Assembly: GCF_949628265.1 (NCBI RefSeq)
Contig: NC_088788.1
Location: 62,001 to 126,000, forward strand
Reading direction: 5' to 3'
DNA from: Cloeon dipterum
Lineage: Eukaryota > Arthropoda > Insecta > Ephemeroptera > Baetidae
DNA length: 64,000 nucleotides
Each line of letters begins with the position of its first letter. Position 1 is the first letter of the stretch. Under the pieces are notes generated by a model. That model was not told the origin of the DNA. It made no database searches and worked only from the letters and a program-made list of their open reading frames with translations. Positions 50,401-61,739 of the stretch are shown here, piece by piece. A program made the position numbers and the translations under genes.

Positions 50401-53400
50401 CATGCTTGCAATCTCTATGAAATTATTCCTTATATTAATTTCTAAGTTTCCAGCAAATTTTAACCAATTTGCACGCTCCAAAATCAAAATATTAAAAATT
50501 AGAATTTTGAAAATTACCGAACTCGAAAATTTAAAATTCTTAGGTCAATTACTGGATTAAATTCAACCTTGGAAACTCTATTAACGCAATTTAAATATTA
50601 ATTTCTATGTTTCCAGCAAATTTAAACCAATTTGCACAATCCAAAATCAAATTATTAAAAATTAGAATTTTGAAATTGACCGAACTCGAAAATTTAAAAT
50701 TCTTAGGGCAATTACTGGATTAAATTCAACCTTGTAAACTCTATTAACGCATTTTAAATATTAATTTCTAAGTTTCCAGCAATTATGAACCAATTTGCAC
50801 GCTCCAAAATCAAAATATTAAAAATTAGAATTTTGATATTTTCCGAACTCGAAAATTTAAAATTCTTAGGGCAATTACTGTATTAGAGTAATTCTTTCAA
50901 ACAGTATTACATTATTTTAAATATTATTTTCTAACTTTCCAGCAAATTTGAACCAATTTGCATGCTCCAAAATCAAAATATTAAAAATTAGAATTTTGAA
51001 ATTGACCGAACTCGAAAATTATAAATTCCTAGGGCAATTACTGGATTAAATCCATGCTTGCAATCTCTATGAAATTATTCCTTATATTAATTTCTAAGTT
51101 TGCAGCAAATTTTAACCAATTTGCACGCTCCAGAATCAAAATATTAAAACTTAGAATTTTGAAATTGACCGAACTCGAAAATTTAAAATTCTTAGGGCAA
51201 TTACTGTATTAGAGTAATTCTTTCAAACAGTATTACATTATTTTAAATATTATTTTCTAACTTTCCAGCAAATTTGAACCAATTTGCATGCTCCAAAATC
51301 AAAATATTAAAAATTAGAATTTTGAAATTGACCGAACTCGAAAATTTAAAATTCTTAGGGCAATTACTGGATTATATTCAACCTTGGAAACTCTATTAAC
51401 GCATTTTAAATATTAATTTCTAAGTTTCCAGCAAATTTTAACCAATTTGCACACTCCAGAATCAAAATATTAAAAATTAGAATTTTGAAATTGACCGAAC
51501 TCGAAAATTTAAAATTCTTAGGGCAATTACTGTATTAGAGTAATTCTTTCAAACAGTATTACATTATTTTAAATATTATTTTCTAACTTTCCAGCAAATT
51601 TTAACCAATTTGCACGCTCCAGAATCAAAATATTAAAAATTAGAATTTTGAAATTGACCGAACTCGAAAATTTAAAATTCTTAGGGCAATTACTGTATTA
51701 GAGTAATTCTTTCAAACAGTATTACATTATTTTAAATATTATTTTCTAACTTTCCAGCAAATTTGAACCAATTTGCATGCTCCAAAATCAAAATATTAAA
51801 AATTAGAATTTTTAAATTTACCGAACTCGAAAATTTAAAATTCTTAGGGCAATTACTGTATTAGAGTAATTCTTTCAAACAGTATTGCATTATTTTAAAT
51901 ATTATTTTCTAACTTTCCATCAAATTTGAACCAATTTGCATGCTCCAAAATCAAAATATTAAAAATTAGAATTTTGAAATTGAACGAACTCGAAAATTAT
52001 AAATTCCTAGGGCAATTACTGGATTAAATCCATGCTTGCAATCTGTATGAAATAATTCCTTATATTAATTTCTAAGTTTCCAGCAAATTTTAACCAATTT
52101 GCACGCTCCAGAATCAAAATATTAAAAATTAGAATTTTGAAATTGACCGAACTCGAAAATTTAAAATTCTTAGGGCAATTACTGTATTAGAGTAATTCTT
52201 TCAAACAGTATTACATTATTTTAAATATTATTTTCTAACTTTCCAGCAAATTTGAACCAATTTGCATGCTCCAAAATCAAAATATTAAAAATTAGAATTT
52301 TGAAATTGACCGAACTCGAAAATTTAAAATTCTTAGGGCATTTACTGGATTAAATTCAACCTTGGAAACTCTATTAACGCATTTTAAATATTAATTTCTA
52401 TGTTTCCAGCAATTATGAACCAATTTGCTTGCTCCAAAATCATAATATTAAAAATTAGAATTTTGAAATTGACCGAACTCGAAAATTTAAAATTCTTAGG
52501 GCAATTACTGGATTATATTCAACCTTGGAAACTCTATTAACGCATTTTAAATATTAATATCTATGTTTCCAGCAATTTTGAACCAATTTGTATGCTCCAA
52601 AATCAAAATATAAAAATTAAAATTTTTAAATTGGCCGAACTCGAAAATTATAAATTCCTAGGGCAATTACTGGATTAAATCCATGCTTGCAATCTCTATG
52701 AAATTATTCCTTATATTAATTTCTAAGTTTGCAGCAAATTTTAACCAATTTGCACGCTCCAGAATCAATTAAAATATTAAAAATTAGAATTTTGAAATTG
52801 ACCGAACTCGAAAATTTAAAATTCTTAGGGCAATTACTGTATTAGAGTAATTCTTTCAAACAGTATTACATTATTTTAAATATTAATTTCTATGTTTCGA
52901 GCAATTTTGAACCAATTTGCTTGCTCCAAAAACAAAATATTAAAAATTAGAATTTTGAAATTGACCGAACTCGAAAATTATAAATTCCTAGGGCAATTAC
53001 TGGATTAAATCCATGCTTGCAATCTCTATGAAATTATTCCTTATATTAATTTCTAAGTTTCCAGCAAATTTTAACCAATTTGCACGCTCCAAAATCAAAA
53101 TATTAAAAATTAGAATTTTGAAATTTACCGAACTCGAAAATTTAAAATTCTTAGGTCAATTACTGGATTAAATTCAACCTTGGAAACTCTATTAACGCAA
53201 TTTAAATATTAATTTCTATGTTTCCAGCAAATTTAAACCAATTTGCACAATCCAAAATCAAATTATTAAAAATTAGAATTTTGAAATTGACCGAACTCGA
53301 AAATTTAAAATTCTTAGGGCAATTACTGGATTAAATTCAACCTTGTAAACTCTATTAACGCATTTTAAATATTAATTTCTAAGTTTCCAGCAATTATGAA

Positions 53401-55455
53401 CCAATTTGCACGCTCCAAAATCAAAATATTAAAAATTAGAATTTTGATATTTTCCGAACTCGAAAATTTAAAATTCTTAGGGCAATTACTGTATTAGAGT
53501 AATTCTTTCAAACAGTATTACATTATTTTAAATATTATTTTCTAACTTTCCAGCAAATTTGAACCAATTTGCATGCTCCAAAATCAAAATATTAAAAATT
53601 AGAATTTTGAAATTGACCGAACTCGAAAATTATAAATTCCTAGGGCAATTACTGGATTAAATCCATGCTTGCAATCTCTATGAAATTATTCCTTATATTA
53701 ATTTCTAAGTTTCCAGCAAATTTTAACCAATTTGCACGCTCCAAAATCAAAATATTAAAAATTAGAATTTTGAAATTTACCGAACTCGAAAATTTAAAAT
53801 TCTTAGGTCAATTACTGGATTAAATTCAACCTTGGAAACTCTATTAACGCAATTTAAATATTAATTTCTATGTTTCCAGCAAATTTAAACCAATTTGCAC
53901 AATCCAAAATCAAATTATTAAAAATTAGAATTTTGAAATTGACCGAACTCGAAAATTTAAAATTCTTAGGGCAATTACTGGATTAAATTCAACCTTGTAA
54001 ACTCTATTAACGCATTTTAAATATTAATTTCTAAGTTTCCAGCAATTATGAACCAATTTGCACGCTCCAAAATCAAAATATTAAAAATTAGAATTTTGAT
54101 ATTTTCCGAACTCGAAAATTTAAAATTCTTAGGGCAATTACTGTATTAGAGTAATTCTTTCAAACAGTATTACATTATTTTAAATATTATTTTCTAACTT
54201 TCCAGCAAATTTGAACCAATTTGCATGCTCCAAAATCAAAATATTAAAAATTAGAATTTTGAAATTTACTGAACTCGAAAATTTAAAATTCTTAGGGCAA
54301 TTACTGTATTAGAGTAATTCTTTCAAACAGTATTACATTATTTTAAATATTAATATCTATGTTTCCAGCAATTTTGAACCAATTTGTATGCTCCAAAATC
54401 AAAATATAAAAATTAAAATTTTTAAATTGGCCGAACTCGAAAATTATAAATTCCTAGGGCAATTACTGGATTAAATCCATGCTTGCAATCTGTATGAAAT
54501 AATTCCTTATATTAATTTCTAAGTTTCCAGCAAAATTAAACCAATTTGCACGCTCCAAAATCAAAATATTAAAAATTAGAATTTTGAAATTTACCGAACT
54601 CGAAAATTTAAAATTTTTAGCGCAATTAACGGATTAAAGTCATGCTTGCAAACTCTATTAAATGATTCTAAATATTAATTTGTAAGTTTCCAGCAAATTT
54701 GAACTAATTTGTATGCTCTAAAATCGAAATATTAAATATTAATATTTCTAAATTAGCCGATCTCGAAAATTTAAAATTTTAAAAGCAGTTACCGGGTTAA
54801 AGTCATGCTTGCAAACCTTATTAATGCATTCTAAATATTAATTTGTATTTTTCCAGCAGATTTGAATTAATTTGCGTGCTCTAAATTGAAAATATTAAAA
54901 ATTACAATTTCTATATAAGCCGAACTCGAAAATTAAAATTCTAAGGGCGGTTACCAGGTTAGAATCATGCTTGCAAACATTACTATTGCTTTTTAAATAT
55001 TAATTTGTAAGTTTCCAGCAAATTTGAACTAATTTGTATGCTCTAAAATCGAAATATTAAAAATTAATTTTTCTAAATTAGCCGATCTCGAAAATTTAAA
55101 ATTTTAAAAGCAGTTACCGGGTTAAAGTCATGCTTGCAAACCTTATTAATGCATTCTAAATATTAATTTGTAATTTTCCAGCAAATTTGAATTAATTTGC
55201 ATGCTCTAAATTGAAAATATTAAAAATTACAATTTCTATATAAGCCGAACTCGAAAATTAAAATTCTAAGGGCGGTTACCAGGTTAGAATCATGCTTGCA
55301 AACATTACTAATGCTTTTTAAATATTAATTTGTAAGTTTCCAGCAAATTTGATTTAATTTGCATGCTCTAAAATCGATATAATAATAATTACAATATTGA
55401 AATTTGCCGAACTCGAAATTTTAAAATTCTAAGGGCGGTTACCAGGTTAAAGTCA
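44446..55455 (+). repeat. AT-rich satellite array, 163-bp monomer, about 67 copies
   Basis: Successive TTAGGGCAATTACTG motifs (for example 45,324, 45,487, 45,650 and 45,813) are 163 bases apart. Conserved landmarks per unit are TTGAAATTGACCGAACTCGA, TTAGGGCAATTACTG, CTTTCCAGCAAATTT and ACCAATTTGCACGCTCCA. At least three monomer types alternate (CTGTATTAGAG, CTGGATTAAATCCATGC and CTGGATTAAATTCAACC). Higher-order periods of 652, 978 and about 3,100 bases are visible. Central units are nearly uniform, while units beyond about 54,600 are strongly diverged and dimeric. No CENP-B box was seen. There are no open frames of note across the whole stretch. Confidence 0.95.
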
Positions 55456-55510
55456 TGCTCATTTTTTGAGAGTTCAAATTAATAAAGAGTGCAAGCATGT
55501 AGATACTCTC
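55456..55510 (-). repeat. Inverted satellite fragment at the right edge
   Basis: CTCATTTTTTGAGAGTTCAA at 55,459 also occurs at 43,833 in the left edge, followed by AATAAAGAGTGCAAGCATG in the inverted orientation. The array is thus closed at both ends by inverted units. Confidence 0.7.
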
Positions 55511-57409
55511 TGTTTTTCCTGACTAATCGAGACTATTATTTCCGATTATTAATTAAAAATTAATAAAAGCCGATTTAATAGGATCTTGCATGAATATTAA
55601 AACGCTGAATGGCTGAATTTCAGTTAATTTTTAGTTAATTAGAAAACCTTGTGCTATGATTGCACAAATTCAATGTCAAGTCTTTCACTTGGTGTGTCCT
55701 TTTATTATGTTATTTAGTTCACTTACTCTTTGACACCGGGTCATTTATGGACCCGAATAGTGTTGTTTTTTGTTGATCACCCCTGTTCTGCTGGTGACCG
55801 CTGTTCCGAGTGCAGTTTTCTTGTGGTTGCTGATGTTGAAAACAACCTTTGCTGCGTGCGACAAGAAAAACGATTTTTTGCCCTTTTGGCTCGGTGCGGT
55901 TTTTGCACTTTTCACTGCACGCACGAGTCGAGGGCGTCTCTCGCGACTGCTCTCCCGCCCGCCGACTGTCTCTTAAGACTGACCCCGACCGGCCGTTCCC
56001 TCGGACCGTCTTCCCCTTCAAACCTTCTTGAAAACAATCAATGTTTTCGGGTCGTTCTATCTGATTATTTCACAAAATAAAGAATAACACTCTCTATTCT
56101 GCTTGCTGCGTCTTGTCAAAAATGCAAGGCACCCTCTCTCGGTCATAAATCTACGTTGGTGTTATTGCCATTATACACACAAGCAGATGTGCGCGTCAAA
56201 TTCGGTTCTTGCTGGAAATTCAGCTTTTTTCTTTTTCCTTTAAAAACGCAAAACAAGCGTTGCTGCGTATGAAAGCACCATTGTATGGGGCGTCCTAGCT
56301 AAATATTCTCCCTTAAGGGCTTTACTTGGCGCATCCTACAGCGAGAGTGACCACTTCTCATGAGCCTTCAACATTTCAAGATAAATTATTTTCTTCCAGC
56401 TGACCGTACTTTTTATGCCCCTGATTTTCAAGGATTAATTTATAATTGCTAAAAGTGTTGAGTTTCATTTATTATTGGTTTTTGATCGTATTCTCCCTCC
56501 GGTTGCGACCGCGTGTTTTCAATTTCGTGTGTCGCGAAACTAAACTCGGCACACAAACCGCTTTTTTAATTGGCGCGAGTGTTTTTTGGTTCGAGCGCAC
56601 CAAAAGCGATTGATGGGCTATTGCGTTTGAATAATTGATCGCGCTTCCAGACCTCATTCCCCTTTTGCGACTCGCTCTATACTGCCAACCCATTTGATGT
56701 GAGAGCAGCTTCGAGTCGAAGTTAAAATTTTCCGCTCCAATTTCATAAGTTTTAGGACTGTGTAATACACAAAATTTCCCCCGCTTCGGAAACAAAGTTT
56801 GAACTGCAAAGGTTTGCTATTTTAATAAAAAAAAACACGCGCATGTTAGTTGACAAAACCAAATTGACAGTGGCTCAAATCTGCGCGGAAGCAGCCACTC
56901 TACAGTACGCGGGAGTGTGTTATTTAATTTTCCACTAATGAATTTTCATGCTAGCTGATCATCTGGAATTAATTTCCACGTAGAGCATATCTTATTATTT
57001 TATATTCAGCACTTGTTCAAACGCAGTCATAAAATACATATATCAAGAGCAGTCTAAAGGAAATCACATGAAAAAGGAAATTATTGACAAAAAAAGCTAA
57101 ACGAATTTTTGAAAAGTCGACCTCAGTAGAAAGCACACAAAGGTAGACCATGGTGCAAAATAACACAATTTTATATTGCGGCGAGCGTTTCTGTGATCTG
57201 TAATTGCCTTCCATTTAGAGCACCATGAGCGGGGTGGAAAGAGACAAAGCACAATCTGGTCGGAAAATAGCAGCAAGCGGGAGACCCATTCGGGACTGAA
57301 ATGCAGTCGAGCATTTAGGGGAAAGGCGAGAAAATGATTTAGCACTTTCAATTAGCCAAAATACTACATCCATATATTGTCACAAACATCCGTGGTACAA
57401 CACACTGTT
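55511..57409. other. Spacer with no supported gene
   Basis: A perfect 6-bp hairpin (CGGGTC, loop ATTTATG, GACCCG at 55,737-55,755) follows ACTCTTTGACAC, a form reminiscent of some piggyBac-like transposon ends. No partner end was found. Frames at 55,719-56,080 and 56,472-56,795 lack motifs. Confidence 0.4.
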
Positions 57410-57905
57410 AGGCTTTTTGAATATTTTTCATGAAATGCAAATTTTGTTCGTTTTCCCTCGTTAAGAGCGTCCAGGATCCGTGAAGTTGTAAAAACTTTTA
57501 ATTATTTGTAACTTGCATTTATAATGATTTAATACTAACAGTGAAACGGTCTTCACTCACTTGTTTGAACTTAAATTAAGAGCAAAATAAATCTCGGTTT
57601 GAATGTTAAAATGCTGCGTTGAAAGGGCTTCCCAATCAATTTGTGTTTTATCTGCTAAGTGGTCATGCACTGGCGTCACTTTTTCGGCACGCGGGAAGTG
57701 TTCGAAAGGCGCGTTTCGAGTCTTTTCCACTTGTTTTTGCGTGGGAGTGAGTCTCGGCTTCTGTTGCTTTGGCTCGCAAAGTTAATCACGTGTTGTGCTA
57801 ATACAGTGGTGCAAAACAACCACTCGCGTGCGCCGCGTCATGAGAAAAAAAGGAAAATTAATAAAATACACATGGTGTGGCTGTGCAAATCAGTTAAGAT
57901 AAAAT
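57410..57905 (-). repeat. Dispersed duplication I', inverted partner of 8,100-8,525
   Basis: Reverse-complement match in the same block order across about 49 kb, with extra bases here near 57,500-57,560 and at the CGTCACTTTTTCGGCACGCG stretch. Confidence 0.75.
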
Positions 57906-58204
57906 ATATATAGGCGGGCATCCTCGCAGAGAGCAGTCGGCCGGAAAAATGAGCCAAATGAAATATTTATTGGGAGAGTGCGATCGAACGCAGAATTTCC
58001 CGGCCGCTGCATAATTAACGGCGCTCACTACGCTGACCGAGCACCGGGTGCGCACGCGCGCGTGTGAGTATCACTAATCGTATTAGTTTGTTTCCACTTC
58101 CAAATATTTAAGTTAGACAAAAAATAAATAAACACGATTATTTGTATTTCAGGCACGGTTTTAATGAGTGAGCTGAAGCAGTAGCTTACAATTAGGCGTG
58201 CTCG

Positions 58205-58352
58205 CTGCTGCCGAACGACGGCTCCGAGCCGGGCCAGCTGTGCACGCGGCTGTCTCGACTTCAATCAGGACGGCAGGGTCGACCTGAACGAGTTGCTGGT
58301 CGAGTCGAGACGGCCGGTCGAACCGAACGAACCGCCCGACGAGGAGGACTAG
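58205..58352 (+). pseudogene. Broken EF-hand exon
   Basis: Positions 58,257-58,292 encode DFNQDGRVDLNE, a complete canonical EF-hand loop (acidic or amide ligands at positions 1, 3, 5 and 9, Gly at 6, a hydrophobic at 8, Glu at 12). It is followed by LLVESRRPVEPNEPPDEED and a stop at 58,350. The natural upstream helix lies in a different frame (NDGSEPGQLCTRLSR), so one indel separates helix and loop. A TTTGTATTTCAG acceptor at 58,141-58,152 precedes it but all three frames then hit early stops. The phrase CTRL...LDxNxDGxVDxNEL recalls the N-terminus of calcium-regulated mitochondrial carriers (SCaMC), an inference only. Confidence 0.5.
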
Positions 58353-59041
58353 TATTCGGCCAAGACGAGACACTGCACCTGCGGAAGGTGGGCAATTTGT
58401 CGGCCAAACTAAAGCGAGGAAGCAGCTCGAGCGCAAGTGAGCCGCCACACGCGCAGACACACTCTTGAATGCTTGGTTTTCACCTCTGTTGCACATTCCG
58501 TCACATTCATATATATTATATACATACTCGAAAATATAATTAAAATGTGTATGCCGAGAGATACACACGGCATGGCGGCTTTTTCATAAACAATGTTCGA
58601 TTTGCGGTTACGAGAGAGTTTATTGAAAGGAAGGCCGCCGCCACCGCGTCTCGTTGCTTTTGATAATATCGCCATGATAAGAAAATTCCGTTGTGCGAGT
58701 GTGCTTTTCCCCGGATAAGAATGAATCAAAAGTCCTATCTTCGCAGCGCTTCAGGAACCACAAAAATCAAAATACGGTGTTATTTGCCGTAACTAACGCA
58801 AATATTGCTTCGTTGCTGGGATTTCACACAAAACTATATGCTGGCAACTGAATGGAACTAAAATTAAAATACCTTATGCGCATACTTTGCGGACGCTAAG
58901 AGCCTAATTTTCGTTTAGAAATTGTTCCTTCCCGCAAAATAGTCGAGGAATACGCACGACGACTATGGAACCAAATGCGTGTGCTCTATTTTTGTTTGGC
59001 ATTCAACGAAAAAAGTACAAATAATTGTTTATAAAAAGATA
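58353..59041. other. Spacer with no supported gene
   Basis: Mixed sequence between the EF-hand remnant and the 3' end of the MARVEL gene. Nothing recognised. Confidence 0.5.
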
Positions 59042-59047
59042 TTTATT
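59042..59047 (-). terminator. Candidate poly(A) signal (AATAAA) of the MARVEL gene
   Basis: TTTATT on the plus strand, 191 bases beyond the stop codon on the minus strand. It is the canonical hexamer at a plausible 3' UTR length. Confidence 0.5.
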
Positions 59048-59237
59048 GTAATTATTAAAAGGCAAAAAATAAAATGTCTCGATCAGATATCCCACACGGC
59101 AATTGATTTAAATATTTTACCCAAATCCTTTGAACAGAGTGTTTGTTAGTCTGCCAAACTGACTAGTTTAAAAGAGAGATGTGTGAGTGTGTTGGCATGG
59201 CAATGACGGAAGTGTGTGAAGCGGCGATATGTATTAA

Positions 59238-61070
59238 TTAAATGCTGAATATCGGTGCGTGGTTTCTTCTGTTTGGTGAGTATCCCTTGTAATGTCTGTA
59301 GCTCATGTAGCAATCCAACACGTACACGCCTCCTAAAAGAAGTCCCAGACACTGAAAAATAATACCAATCAATTTTAATTTTCAGCTATTCTCGAGCAAC
59401 ACAAATACCAAAATCTACAATCTTTTTCTTATAGATTTACTGTGTTCTTAAATTTAAAAGATGAAATTGCTCACCGCTGCACCGAACATGGCTGGATAAA
59501 CAATATAAAACGGCGTGACGAGATATCGCGGCCAGAGGAAGAAATTGACCGCCGCCATCAAGGAACTGCTCGAGCTCAAGACGAGAAATGCGCACATGCC
59601 GTTGTACAGCGTTTCCTGCCAAATTAAAAAAAAAATATTGTGTGTGTAAGCCAGCAGGGGCCGAAGTAAAATAAAATAGGGACTTACGAAAAGCGACGAA
59701 CGCACTGCCTTGACGGACTTGTCGGACATGAGAAAGCAGAAAAGGAGGCAGCCGGAACCGAGCAGGGCCGCCGAGCAGGCTGAGAGATACGCGTCGAAAG
59801 CAGAGCCCATCTCGGAGGCGTGCGCCAGCCCGAATTTGATCGCCAAACTCTGACACATCGAGCCGAGCACCTACAATCAACGTGACAATAAATAATATGC
59901 CATACGTGAAAACATATTTAGCGAGTCTGAAATAACGCCACGGCAGCAGAGCAAAAATAAACAGATTTTTAACAAAAAGTTAGGTTATTAATTCAAATCA
60001 GAAGGCTTGGTTCTGGCAATCGACTATTTGTAAAATGGGTCGATTAAAAACGGCAAAGAGCTTCGAGGCCTTGGTTCTTATCTTGTGAATGGAGTCTTGA
60101 AATAAATATAATTTTTCCATAAAAGCTACAACATTATATTTTCAAAGTGCCAATATTTTGACCAGGCCAAAAATTTAAAACCCAAAAATGTACAATATAA
60201 ATTTTCATATTATCCTCTTGCATTGCAGAGGCTGTGACAATTTTTTAAGAGAAAAAATCCGTATCAAACAACGAAGATATGAAAAGTGAACAATATAAAA
60301 TAAAAATTAAGAAAAACTAATTTAATCTAAAACAAAATATGTATAACACCTAATTTATATGCTGGTGATCCTCCTGTTGATTAATTTTTTAAATCCAACA
60401 ACAACTACAGACCTTCTGCCGCCGCAAAACTTGAATAAAAATCCAGTCATTAATATTTCATTGTTTTTATTTGAGCTATACCTAATTATTATTATTTATT
60501 ATTAGATATCTTTGGCAAATATTTGTTTGCTTAAATGTGCTTAAAGACAACGCATATTGAACAATAAATGTTGATATTCTTATAATGTAGACGCACCCTC
60601 TAAATTCTGGATCATGGTGGCATTTTTTTAATTGATTTGCTTAACTGTAAAAATTAAATGGAAACAGAATTTGCATTTATTATAATACGATATTATGTCA
60701 GCGACATCTTACAATATTTGTTATATCAGCTAAGGACAGGGTCATCTGTCACTCCATCTTTAGAGTGTCAAAATCATAATTCGATGATGGATCCAATAGA
60801 GGAAAATCAGAGGAAAGCCGTGAGAAAAATAAATACATATATTGGAGGATGTAGAAGATTGGTGACGAAAATCGTCTAGTCGATTTCGCACGATGCGTAA
60901 AACTGAGGAGAGAGGAGAAAAAAACTCACAAACTCGACGATCTTGGCGATGCCAGCCGCCGACGTGACGTAGGCCCAGTTGATGCAGCCGCAACAGCGGA
61001 TGCAGCCGCAGCAGCAGTTGACGCCCTGGTCGGGCCCTGACAGGTTGACGGCCACCATGCGGCCCGGCAT
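59238..61070 (-). CDS. MARVEL-domain four-pass membrane protein, 4 exons, 192 aa
   Basis: Exons: 60,930-61,070, 59,688-59,870, 59,475-59,615 and 59,238-59,351, all joined in phase 0 by GT-AG introns of 1,059, 72 and 123 nt; exon lengths (47, 61, 47 and 37 codons plus stop) fit exactly. The first in-frame ATG (61,070, A at -3) was chosen. Four hydrophobic helices lie at roughly residues 32-57, 74-95, 112-136 and 146-170, the topology of MARVEL proteins (MAL, CMTM, plasmolipin type), which act in vesicle traffic and membrane apposition. Seven cysteines lie at residues 19-29 just before helix 1, a likely palmitoylation patch. The C-terminal tail is basic (YRHYKGYSPNRRNHAPIFSI). The gene is divergent from the centrin gene. 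The exact subfamily was not determined. Confidence 0.8.
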
Positions 61071-61739
61071 CGTCGGTGCGTTCGACCCTCTATGGCCGCG
61101 GCGCCGAAATGAATATTTGTGTGTCTCTCCACCGACGGATGCTGCGCCGCGTGCACCGAGGGGGCCCCCGCGAGCGTCGCGGCTAAAGATAGGCCGCACA
61201 CGAACGTCTCGTCTATCGTCTGACACGCTGATGCTTCTTTTACGACACGAGTATTAGCCGAGTCTGTGCGGGAGGCTCAAAATTTCAATGAGTTTCGCGG
61301 CCTATCTTTAGAACTGAGGGAGAATAATCGCCCAAAATTAAAGTTTTTTTTAAACAAATTTATCAGTGAGATTTAAATTTTTAAAATGACAATTTTTTAT
61401 ACTGCGTGTAGCAACCTATATAATACTAATTTGAGAAAGTCAATAAACAATTTATTATATTTCACTACTTTTATTATTTTGGTTTGGTGTGCTTTTGGCG
61501 CCAAAAGGCGGCAAACGCGGCGAATTGTGTTGCGCGCCGCGGCCCGCGGCGGCGCCAGTCTCTAGGCAACCGCACAACCAGCTGTGCACGACTTGTGGAT
61601 CCAAATAAGCTCTTTTTAAATCGCGTAAACAAAACATTCATCTCTTTGCTCTGCTTATCGAGTTATGTAAACTCCTTCCACTGTTTATTCGTTTTTAAAA
61701 CTGACTTAAATCTGATCCTGCAGTGAAGAATAACGAACA
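61071..61739. promoter_or_regulatory. Shared bidirectional promoter region, MARVEL and centrin genes
   Basis: 669 bases separate the two divergent start codons. The stretch 61,490-61,590 is GC-rich inside AT-rich sequence and contains an RFX X-box. No strong TATA box was seen for either gene, as is usual for housekeeping-type promoters. Confidence 0.6.
61558..61570 (+). promoter_or_regulatory. X-box (RFX binding site) upstream of centrin
   Basis: GTCTCTAGGCAAC fits the ciliary X-box consensus RYYNYY-N(1-3)-RRNRAC at every position with a one-base spacer. It sits 170 bases before the centrin ATG, the usual distance for RFX-controlled ciliary genes. Binding is inferred, not shown. Confidence 0.6.

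Noticed and set aside
44446-55455. CRISPR-like interpretation of the regular repeats
   Set aside because: Whole 163-bp units repeat without unique spacers, and the genome is eukaryotic. It is a satellite.
61071-61226. N-terminal extension of the MARVEL frame to 61,226
   Set aside because: The frame is open upstream but has no ATG before 61,070. The extra residues are Arg/Gly-rich and look like translated 5' UTR.
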